Source of the DNA: Verrucomicrobiota bacterium
GTDB lineage: Bacteria > Verrucomicrobiota > Verrucomicrobiia > Opitutales > Seribacteraceae
Reading direction: 5' to 3'
DNA: 5,527 nt
Assembly: GCA_030830145.1 (NCBI GenBank)
Contig: JAURNO010000436.1
Coordinates: forward strand, 1-5,527
Below, in pieces: positions 1-5,527 of this stretch (positions are counted from its first letter, which is position 1; every line of letters starts with the position of its first letter). The notes below the pieces were generated by a model that ran no database searches, was not told the DNA's origin, and saw nothing but the letters and a program-made list of their open reading frames with translations. Made by a program: the position numbers and the translations under genes.

Positions 1-1022
1 GCGATGAAAGGCACCCGGTGTCCGCCTTCCCAAGCCCCGAACTTAAACCCGAGGAGGTTGCCGTTTAAACGGTGCCCCGCTTCCCATGCTTTTTGCCCGG
101 TAACGTTGAGCATGCCTCCATTGTCGCTCGTAAAGACAACCAAGGTATTGTTGGAGATCTTGTGCTCGTCCAAGGCCTTGAGTACTTTGCCTACGATCCA
201 GTCGAGTTCATGGATGAAATCGCCATAGAGACCGCACTCGCTGGTGCCCTTGAACTTGGGGTGAGGGGTGAAGGGATGATGAATGTTTGTGGTTGCGAGA
301 TAAAGGAAGAAGGGCTTCTTCTTTTCGTTTTTATGGTGGGAGGTGATCCACTTGACCGCTTTCTCGGCAAAAGTCGTGCCGACGTACTCGTCCCGGTAGC
401 GCAGGTGAGCCTTCTTGGCCCCACCGATTGCGCCATAGCCCCCTTTCTCTGGCCACTTTTGCGTGACGGACTGCTTGCCCCGGACGAATGGGTCCTTGGG
501 GTCGTAATCCACAACGCGATGGTTTTCCACGTAAACGTAGGGAGGACCGCTGTTTACCGTGGGCATACCGAAATAGTACTCGAACCCGACTTCCAACGGT
601 CCGGGCTTGAGAGGTTTGTTCCAGTCTGTCTTTCCCTTTCCAAAGCCCAAATGCCATTTGCCGATGACCGATGTGGCATAGCCGGCTGATTTGAGTACGC
701 TGGCCAAGGTGGGTTGCTTGAGATCGATGGTAAGTTCTTGAGTAAAAGGAGTGGGTCCCCAGAAATTCTTGCGGATCGGATATTGCCCCGTCATCAAACC
801 GTAGCGGGAGGGAGAGCAAACGGCGGATGGGGAATGGGCATCGATGAAACGCATTCCTTCCTTGGCCAAACGGTCGATGTTGGGGGTCTTCACCTTGGTT
901 GCCCCATAGCAACTGAGATCGCCGTAGCCCAAGTCGTCCGCATTAATCAGAATGACGTTGGGTTTGCCGACGACGACTGTCGAGCTCATTAGAAGAGCCA
1001 GAACAGGCAGCAGGTTCTTCAT
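1..1022 (-). CDS. secreted Cys-type sulfatase (arylsulfatase family S1), C-terminus outside window
   Basis: Predicted to hydrolyse sulfate esters, probably on a polysaccharide or oligosaccharide outside the cytoplasm. The frame is open from ATG at 1022 to the window edge, giving 340 complete residues with no stop, so the gene is cut at its 3' end. A signal peptide is visible (MKNLLPVLALLMSSTVVVGK, then the mature PNVILINADD). The alkaline-phosphatase-fold sulfatase motifs appear in order: calcium-binding Asp29-Asp30 in NADDLGYGD; the formylglycine motif CSPSR at 69-73, with Cys69 encoded at 816-818; GKWHLG at 121-126; a His pair in TTNIHHPF near 244-251; SDNGG at 299-303; and GFKFGAWEGGHRVPFI at 325-340, whose Lys327 aligns with the usual active-site Lys. 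About 100-150 C-terminal residues are expected beyond the window. It starts 22 bases after the propeller gene, so the two are probably co-transcribed. It is clearly a different subfamily from the sulfatase at 2573-4105. The fold and catalytic class are secure; the substrate is unknown. Confidence 0.93.
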   Translation of the reverse strand, partial: MKNLLPVLALLMSSTVVVGKPNVILINADDLGYGDLSCYGATKVKTPNIDRLAKEGMRFIDAHSPSAVCSPSRYGLMTGQYPIRKNFWGPTPFTQELTIDLKQPTLASVLKSAGYATSVIGKWHLGFGKGKTDWNKPLKPGPLEVGFEYYFGMPTVNSGPPYVYVENHRVVDYDPKDPFVRGKQSVTQKWPEKGGYGAIGGAKKAHLRYRDEYVGTTFAEKAVKWITSHHKNEKKKPFFLYLATTNIHHPFTPHPKFKGTSECGLYGDFIHELDWIVGKVLKALDEHKISNNTLVVFTSDNGGMLNVTGQKAWEAGHRLNGNLLGFKFGAWEGGHRVPFI

Positions 1023-1044
1023 GGTGTCCGAAAGGGTGCCAACA

Positions 1045-2547
1045 CTATTCCAGCTTTAGCTCGATGGATTCGATCAGGGGCTTGGATGCATTTTCAGTTT
1101 CGTCCGTCAGCCTAAGCTCAATCTGAAAGCCGAAGCCTGCGGGCAAATCCGAAAGATCGAGTTGGGCGGGGGTCTTCTTGACCTGCTTGGAGAAGCCTTT
1201 GACGTAATCATAGCTTTCCTTGGTTTCCTGCCACTTGGTCCACTGGTTGACTTTGCCGTCTTTGTTCGTGTCGACTCCCACCCGAGCCTCCACCTTCTCG
1301 ACCCATGGCCCGGGGCTGACGTAATCGTTGGCGGTTTGAGTGACCAAGTAGAAGCGTCCCTCGGCAAAGCCGATATCGGGGTCGGGGTGTCCCTTGCCAA
1401 TTTCTCCGCAAAAGGCAAAGGGCTTATCGATGCTCGAGGATGTAAACCAGGCGATTCGGATCCCTTTTGTGGCGGGATGAAAGTCGCAAAAGAGGTAGTA
1501 CTGCCCGCCAATGGAAATCGCCGCCCAGTCACCGTAAGCGTCCTGTTCAGGTTCGTGGATCTCATATTTTGCAATGTTGTTTTTGAACCTCTTCGGATCC
1601 TCCTTGGCCCAGTGGGGGTGAAGGTATTCGGCCATCTTGCCGGTGGGCTTGGTGCGTTCGTCGACTGCAGGAGCCACGATCGAATAGCCGTCGATACCAT
1701 TGGAACTGACGGCATGGCCGGCAAGCGGAGAGTCCCAGGAATGTTTGCGGGCATTGATCGGACTCCAGTCCTCAAAGATGATGTGAAATTTACCGTTCAA
1801 GTCCCGGATCACGGCGCAGTCCGAGCCATCAGAAGGATCGTTGAGGGCGATGCCCATGTTCTTGCCTGGTTTGCCGTCGGTCAGGTCATCGTCTACGAAC
1901 AAGTGGGGGTCTTGATCATTGGGGAAATCGTAGTAGATGTAGGTTTTGCCGTCTACTTGCTCGGCCGTGGTCACCCATTTGGCGAACCCAGGGGTGACAC
2001 ATCCGTGATGCACCCAGTGGACCATGTCTTTGCTCTGCCAGGCATGGTATCCTCCTTGCCCCTTGACTAAGCCACCCGGCGCATTGAACTGGTTGGGGAT
2101 AGGGGTCGTTTTCAAGGGGACTTCGAACCCAGCCAACTTGGCGTCCTTTGCTTCGAAGGGTTCTTTTCCTTTCTTATTCTTCGGCAGACCACCATACTTG
2201 CCGAACATCCAATAATCTCCGGGGCCCATGGTAAGGAAAACGGGGGCGTCGCGGAGGTTCTTCGGACCGACCCGTGGCTTGGCTTCCCAGTTTTGCCAAA
2301 GGGCCGATTGTCCGATGGTGAGAGATTTGGCCGAGCGTTTTTCCTTGAAGCTCTTTACCTTGGTACGCAGGGAACCTGTTTTAGCAGTTGGGGAAGCAAC
2401 CCCCTTCTTCAGGGTGAGGTCTTCGCTCGAATCAATGGAGCTTTTCCATTCGGCAGCGGTGTCGATTTTCCAGGAATCCTTTGCGGATACCATATTGAAC
2501 GCGGGAGCTAAAAGTGCGATGAGCGTTACGAGCCAAGGGTTTTTCAT
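1045..2547 (-). CDS. secreted beta-propeller protein, putative glycoside hydrolase (GH43/GH32/GH117-like fold)
   Basis: A 500-residue protein with a signal peptide (MKNPWLVTLIALLAPAFNMV, likely cut after SA at 22). Residues about 95-420 carry repeated beta-propeller blade signatures of the kind seen in five-bladed glycosidases: DAPVFLTMGPGDYWMFGKYGG (100-120), the hallmark AWQSKDMVHWVHHG (169-182), YIYYDFPNDQDPHLFVDDD (203-221), DGSDCAVIRDLNGKFHIIFED (240-260), GDWAAISIGGQYYLFCDF (339-356) and GHPDPDIGFAEGRFYLVTQ (386-404). Acidic residues in these segments (Asp100, Asp214, Asp240, Asp243, Glu260, Asp389/391, Glu396) are catalytic candidates, but I cannot assign them. A calcium-loop-like DTNKDGKVNQW lies at 426-436, followed by a short beta-rich tail. 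The flanking sulfatases suggest action on a sulfated glycan. The start is uncertain: an in-frame ATG two codons upstream (2553) is an alternative, and neither has a Shine-Dalgarno sequence. The longer open frame up to 2721 overlaps the sulfatase gene and lacks a signal peptide at its N-terminus, so it was not used. A lectin or non-catalytic propeller remains possible. Confidence 0.85.
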   Translation of the reverse strand: MKNPWLVTLIALLAPAFNMVSAKDSWKIDTAAEWKSSIDSSEDLTLKKGVASPTAKTGSLRTKVKSFKEKRSAKSLTIGQSALWQNWEAKPRVGPKNLRDAPVFLTMGPGDYWMFGKYGGLPKNKKGKEPFEAKDAKLAGFEVPLKTTPIPNQFNAPGGLVKGQGGYHAWQSKDMVHWVHHGCVTPGFAKWVTTAEQVDGKTYIYYDFPNDQDPHLFVDDDLTDGKPGKNMGIALNDPSDGSDCAVIRDLNGKFHIIFEDWSPINARKHSWDSPLAGHAVSSNGIDGYSIVAPAVDERTKPTGKMAEYLHPHWAKEDPKRFKNNIAKYEIHEPEQDAYGDWAAISIGGQYYLFCDFHPATKGIRIAWFTSSSIDKPFAFCGEIGKGHPDPDIGFAEGRFYLVTQTANDYVSPGPWVEKVEARVGVDTNKDGKVNQWTKWQETKESYDYVKGFSKQVKKTPAQLDLSDLPAGFGFQIELRLTDETENASKPLIESIELKLE

Positions 2548-2572
2548 GATCATTGGAGTTGGGGTAGGGCAA

Positions 2573-4105
2573 TTACTTGCCTTTGGGCATTTCCACGCCT
2601 GCGGGAAGGAAGGTGACCTTGCGGTCGTTGGAAACCGGTTTGCCGGGTGAACTGCGTCCCCGCTCGACTTCCCCGTGCAAAAGATGGATAAGCTCGTTTG
2701 CTTTCGACCGCTTTTCGGCAAGCAGGTTCTTGCGTTCTCCCCGGTCGTCTTTGAGGTTGAAAAGTTGCATGGGGGGGAGTTTCATTTTCTTCGCCTCACC
2801 CTCGCGCGGGGCACTCCATCCACCGCTTCCACTGGACAAGCACAATTTCCAGTCGCCTTGGCGCATGGAGAAGGAGCCACTAATGGAGTGACTGATGAGG
2901 GTTTTCCTGGTGGTGCTCTGTTTTCCCTTGAATGCGGGGACTAAGCTAAAGGAGTCTTCCCCCCCGTTATCCTTCTTCGGCTGCCCAGTAATGTCCCTCA
3001 TGGTTTCGTACAGGTCGGTCAGGCAGGCGAGGGCACTGGTCTTCTGACCGGGTTTGATTCCCTTTGGCCAGCGGGCTATGAAAGGAACTCTGTGGCCTCC
3101 CTCGTAGACATCTGCCTTGTGTCCGCGGAAACCGGCGCTTGGGTCGTGCCCGAATTCCTTGAGTTTGGCAAAATTCCCCTCGGGAGAACAACCGTTGTCA
3201 CTGGTGAAGAATACCAAGGTGTTGTCATCGATACCCGCGTCCTCGAGAGTTTTGATCAGTTCGCCCATATGACCATCGATTTGCATGACAAAATCCGCAT
3301 AAGGGTTCATCTTGCTGGCATCCTTGTAGGGAGGCACGGGAACGATCGGAGTGTGTGGAGCAGGTAGCGGAAGGTAGAGAAAGAAGGGCTTTTTCTTTTT
3401 CGCCCGTTCCTTGACATAGGCCATGCTCTTGTCGAAGAGATGGGGCAAGACCTCGTCGATCTGAAAATCCGAACCGATGGGACCTTTCCGGTACCAACCG
3501 TAAGGATCCACTTTCCTGTCGACTCCCTCTTCGCGGTCCGGTTGCGCAGTTATCTTTCCCGTGTCAACCCAGACGTAAGGTGGCATGTCGAGCGATCCGC
3601 AATGCCCGTAGTAATTGGTAAACCCATTGATATTCGGGCCATTCTTGACTGGCTTGGAGAAATCGATGTCTTTCCATTTCTTTTCGCTCTTGTCCGCCTT
3701 CGCCCAATCCCAACCAAGGTGCCACTTTCCGATCATTTGCGTATGATACCCCGCTTTTTGGAGCAAATGACCCACGGTGGCTCGGTCGGCGGGAATCAAG
3801 TGATCACTGGTTCCGCTCAGTACGCCACGGGCCAAACGGGACCGCCAGTTGTAGCGTCCCGTCAGTACGCCGTATCTCGTGGGCGTGCACACAGCGCTGG
3901 AGGAATGGGCGTCGAGGAATGTGATTCCTTCGTCGGCCATCTTTTGCAAGTGAGGGGTCTTGATCTTGCAGTCCGGGTTGGTCGGGGAGACATCCCCGAT
4001 CCCGAGGTCGTCGGCGAGGACGAAAATGACGTTGGGGTGCTTGTGGTCGTCGGCGTGAAGAAAACCGCTCAGGAGAATCAGAGAGAGTAGGGTACGGGTA
4101 ATCAT
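2573..4105 (-). CDS. secreted Cys-type sulfatase (arylsulfatase family S1), complete
   Basis: A 510-residue sulfatase, the usual length for secreted S1 arylsulfatases, predicted to remove sulfate groups from a glycan outside the cytoplasm. The N-terminus is a signal peptide (MITRTLLSLILLSGFLHADD). Motifs in order: calcium ligands Asp32-Asp33 in ADDLGIGD; the formylglycine motif CTPTR at 73-77, with Cys73 encoded at 3887-3889; GKWHLG at 126-131; PAPHTP with His251; SDNG at 302-305; and FRGHKADVYEGGHRVPF at 326-342 with active-site-type Lys330. The C-terminal subdomain shows GDWKLCL (417-423) and QLFNLKDDRGERKNL (447-461), normal for the family. All expected catalytic positions are present and there is no sign of decay. 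Activity requires conversion of Cys73 to formylglycine by a maturation enzyme that is not encoded here. The gene ends 25 bases (or 19, using the alternative start) before the propeller gene. The upstream 20 bases hold no Shine-Dalgarno sequence. Class is certain; substrate and SulfAtlas subfamily are not determined. Confidence 0.96.
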   Translation of the reverse strand: MITRTLLSLILLSGFLHADDHKHPNVIFVLADDLGIGDVSPTNPDCKIKTPHLQKMADEGITFLDAHSSSAVCTPTRYGVLTGRYNWRSRLARGVLSGTSDHLIPADRATVGHLLQKAGYHTQMIGKWHLGWDWAKADKSEKKWKDIDFSKPVKNGPNINGFTNYYGHCGSLDMPPYVWVDTGKITAQPDREEGVDRKVDPYGWYRKGPIGSDFQIDEVLPHLFDKSMAYVKERAKKKKPFFLYLPLPAPHTPIVPVPPYKDASKMNPYADFVMQIDGHMGELIKTLEDAGIDDNTLVFFTSDNGCSPEGNFAKLKEFGHDPSAGFRGHKADVYEGGHRVPFIARWPKGIKPGQKTSALACLTDLYETMRDITGQPKKDNGGEDSFSLVPAFKGKQSTTRKTLISHSISGSFSMRQGDWKLCLSSGSGGWSAPREGEAKKMKLPPMQLFNLKDDRGERKNLLAEKRSKANELIHLLHGEVERGRSSPGKPVSNDRKVTFLPAGVEMPKGK

Positions 4106-4186
4106 AATTGGTAGAAAGGTAGTTGGTTTTAGGGCCCGGGTTCAATCGGGCGAAAGGGAAGAGTCGTGCTTGGACTGTTTGAAAAC
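4106..4186. other. 81-base intergenic gap between copper protein and first sulfatase
   Basis: This is the only gap in the window large enough to hold control signals. It contains a 5-bp GC stem (4134-4138 pairing with 4147-4151, 8-base loop) but no T-tract follows it in the direction of transcription, so it is not a credible intrinsic terminator. A TTGAAC hexamer lies on the minus strand at 4140-4145, but there is no good -10 match at a suitable distance. The 3' part leading into the sulfatase start is pyrimidine- and A-rich and lacks a Shine-Dalgarno motif. The gap could either separate two transcripts or simply be a long spacer inside one operon; the sequence does not decide. Confidence 0.4.
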
Positions 4187-5527
4187 CTAGCGGACTTTCA
4201 TCACTCCGCGCATCAGGATGTGATGACCAGGGAAGGTGCAGACGTATGGATAGTCTCCCTTTGCCTCCGGTGCAGTGAAGGTTAATTCCTCCTCCTTGCC
4301 ATGATCCACGAGCTTGGTTGCCCAGAGCACGTCGGGGCTTTCCGGAACGAAGGCCATGGCAAACCCCTTGGCCCCGAGGGAGAGGGCTTGTTGGGCGATG
4401 GAGTCGGCTTTGTTCGGTTTGGTAAAGACTAAGTTGTGGGGCATGAAGTCGGGGTTGGCGAAAAGCAGTTTGATTTGCTTACCCGGTTTGACGGTGAATT
4501 CGCTCAGGTCGTACTTCATCTTTTCCACGACCGTACCAATGCGCACCGTGGTCAATTGCGGAGTATCGGAGAGAATACCGGACTTTTTCGTGACCACTTC
4601 GACTTCTTCCTCGATGACTTGAGAGCCCTTGGTCGGATCGGCATTGTACCAGTGATGCTGAACGGTCAGGGCGGCCATGCGGGCGTGCGGTTCGGGAGAC
4701 TTGAGCAAATCGTTAAGCAATCGTCCGTTCCTCCGGTTGTGCTGTTGGTGGACCCAAAGTGCTTCCAGCAAGTGATGGGCGTCTTCTTTCTTTTGGGGAT
4801 CGAACTGCTTGATCCATTTTTGGGTGGCGGCGATCACTTCATTGGTGTCGCGCTCGCTTAATTCGACCCGGGTCCGGTGGCGGACCCCGTCCACTGAATG
4901 CTTCAGGTTCTCGAGCAATTTCTCGATCGGTTGCCCTTCGATCGCTACTTTCTTTTGGAGGGGTTTCTGGGTGTAGCGAACGCGGAAGATCCGTCCGTGC
5001 TTGTGATCCCGGTTCGGATCCCGGACATTGTGCTGCATGTGTCCGATGATTACGTTTTGCCAGTCGGCGACGTAGAGAGCGCCGTCTTCCCCAAAGATGG
5101 CGTCAGTCGGTCTGAAGTTTTTGTCTCCGCTCAAAAAGAAACCTTCGGACTCCTCATCCTGTTTGCTCCCATTTGCCAAAGTCTTGGTTACCTTGAGCTT
5201 TTGTCCGTTCGGTGTGCCCCATACTTCGCCCAGTTTTGTTTTCTCGACGACTTTCTTGGCATCCTTGCCGCGGCCCACTGTCTTGGTTTTTTCATACCCG
5301 CCGTCACGGTGGAGCTTGTATTGTTTGATCCCTAGAAAACCGATCGAGTTGCAGATGAGAAAATCTCCCTGCATGTCGTCCGGGAAATTGTCGCTGGAGA
5401 GTATCTCGCAGGCGGGTACCGGGCGAACTTCCTTGTTAAGGAGGGAATGCATTTTCCATCCTTTTCCTTCGGGGCGTACCTGATAGGGTCTGCCACCCGT
5501 ACCATCCGTGGCATAAAGATATCCCCA
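4187..5527 (-). CDS. PVC-type membrane-bound-dehydrogenase-like protein with HEAT-like region and C-terminal azurin-like copper domain, N-terminus outside window
   Basis: The frame is open from the window edge at 5527 to TAG at 4187-4189, giving 446 C-terminal residues; the Met encoded at 5450-5452 is internal, because homologous-looking sequence ([20 protein letters not shown]) continues upstream of it. Three parts are visible. First, the end of a beta-propeller resembling the Pirellula/Verrucomicrobium putative membrane-bound dehydrogenases: [20 protein letters not shown] then [20 protein letters not shown] (about 5104-4990). Second, a helical HEAT-like section with [20 protein letters not shown] and [14 protein letters not shown] (about 4915-4650). 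Third, a cupredoxin domain (about 4537-4190) with the four type 1 copper ligands: His in FMPHN (4436-4438), Cys (4238-4240), His (4223-4225) and Met (4211-4213) in [12 protein letters not shown], the same spacing as azurin. No CxxCH heme motif occurs in the visible part. Likely role: periplasmic or surface oxidation of a sugar or alcohol with electron transfer to copper. The domain calls are strong; the substrate is unknown and the dehydrogenase activity is inferred from family naming only. Confidence 0.9.
   Translation of the reverse strand, partial: WGYLYATDGTGGRPYQVRPEGKGWKMHSLLNKEVRPVPACEILSSDNFPDDMQGDFLICNSIGFLGIKQYKLHRDGGYEKTKTVGRGKDAKKVVEKTKLGEVWGTPNGQKLKVTKTLANGSKQDEESEGFFLSGDKNFRPTDAIFGEDGALYVADWQNVIIGHMQHNVRDPNRDHKHGRIFRVRYTQKPLQKKVAIEGQPIEKLLENLKHSVDGVRHRTRVELSERDTNEVIAATQKWIKQFDPQKKEDAHHLLEALWVHQQHNRRNGRLLNDLLKSPEPHARMAALTVQHHWYNADPTKGSQVIEEEVEVVTKKSGILSDTPQLTTVRIGTVVEKMKYDLSEFTVKPGKQIKLLFANPDFMPHNLVFTKPNKADSIAQQALSLGAKGFAMAFVPESPDVLWATKLVDHGKEEELTFTAPEAKGDYPYVCTFPGHHILMRGVMKVR

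Noticed and set aside
1162..2070. 302-codon open frame on the plus strand antisense to the propeller gene
   Set aside because: It lies wholly inside a well-supported gene, shows no recognisable motif or signal peptide, and similar long antisense frames occur opposite the sulfatases (72-689, 3440-4090). These are explained by the codon usage of the real genes.
2548..2721. N-terminal extension of the propeller gene to an ATG at 2721
   Set aside because: The extra 58 residues overlap the end of the sulfatase gene in another frame, are low in hydrophobicity and rich in Ser/Pro/Lys, and would bury the obvious signal peptide inside the protein.
303..3395. Similar DNA near 303-325 and 3377-3400 as a possible direct repeat
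   Set aside because: Both encode the conserved KKKPFFLYL segment of the two sulfatases in the same relative place; the similarity reflects protein homology.
4134..4151. GC-rich 5-bp stem with 8-base loop as a terminator after the copper protein
   Set aside because: The stem is short, the loop is long and no T-tract follows on the minus strand; the match may be chance in a GC-rich patch.
5450..5452. ATG as the start codon of the copper-domain gene
   Set aside because: The frame stays open upstream to the window edge with protein-like sequence typical of the same family, and there is no signal peptide at this Met, so it is internal.
1..5527. tRNA, rRNA, CRISPR array, insertion sequence or attachment site
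   Set aside because: Almost all bases are in four supported genes; no regularly spaced repeats, terminal inverted repeats, transposase motifs or cloverleaf structures were seen.

Overview
The window is a coding-dense stretch with all four genes on the minus strand, so the biological reading order runs from base 5527 down to base 1. The gene content points to a member of the PVC superphylum, Verrucomicrobiota or Planctomycetota, probably from a marine or other polysaccharide-rich habitat. The evidence is a large secreted dehydrogenase-like propeller protein with the GHMQHN...[12 protein letters not shown] signature typical of these phyla, two secreted Cys-type sulfatases, and a secreted beta-propeller protein resembling glycosidases. 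The phylum call is inference from protein style; there is no rRNA or other phylogenetic marker here.

Layout in reading order: (1) 5527-4187 is the C-terminal part of a multidomain protein. It has the end of a dehydrogenase-like beta-propeller, a helical HEAT-like section and a C-terminal azurin-like type 1 copper domain; its N-terminus lies outside the window. (2) 4186-4106 is an 81-base gap with no convincing terminator or promoter. (3) 4105-2573 is a complete secreted sulfatase of 510 residues. (4) 2547-1045 is a complete secreted protein of 500 residues with a predicted five-bladed beta-propeller of the GH43/GH32/GH117 kind and a calcium-loop-like motif near the C-terminus. (5) 1022-1 is a second, divergent secreted sulfatase of which the first 340 residues are visible. 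The last three genes are separated by only 19-25 and 22 bases and look like one transcript. The copper protein may belong to the same unit.

Functionally the set looks like part of a degradation locus for a sulfated polysaccharide. Two sulfatases of different specificity would remove sulfate esters, and the propeller protein between them would cleave a glycosidic bond in the desulfated or partly sulfated chain. The dehydrogenase-like protein could oxidise a released sugar and pass electrons to its own copper domain. The polymer cannot be named from sequence alone. No sulfatase-maturating enzyme, transporter, regulator, mobile element, RNA gene or CRISPR array is visible. None of the three visible start codons has a clear Shine-Dalgarno sequence.
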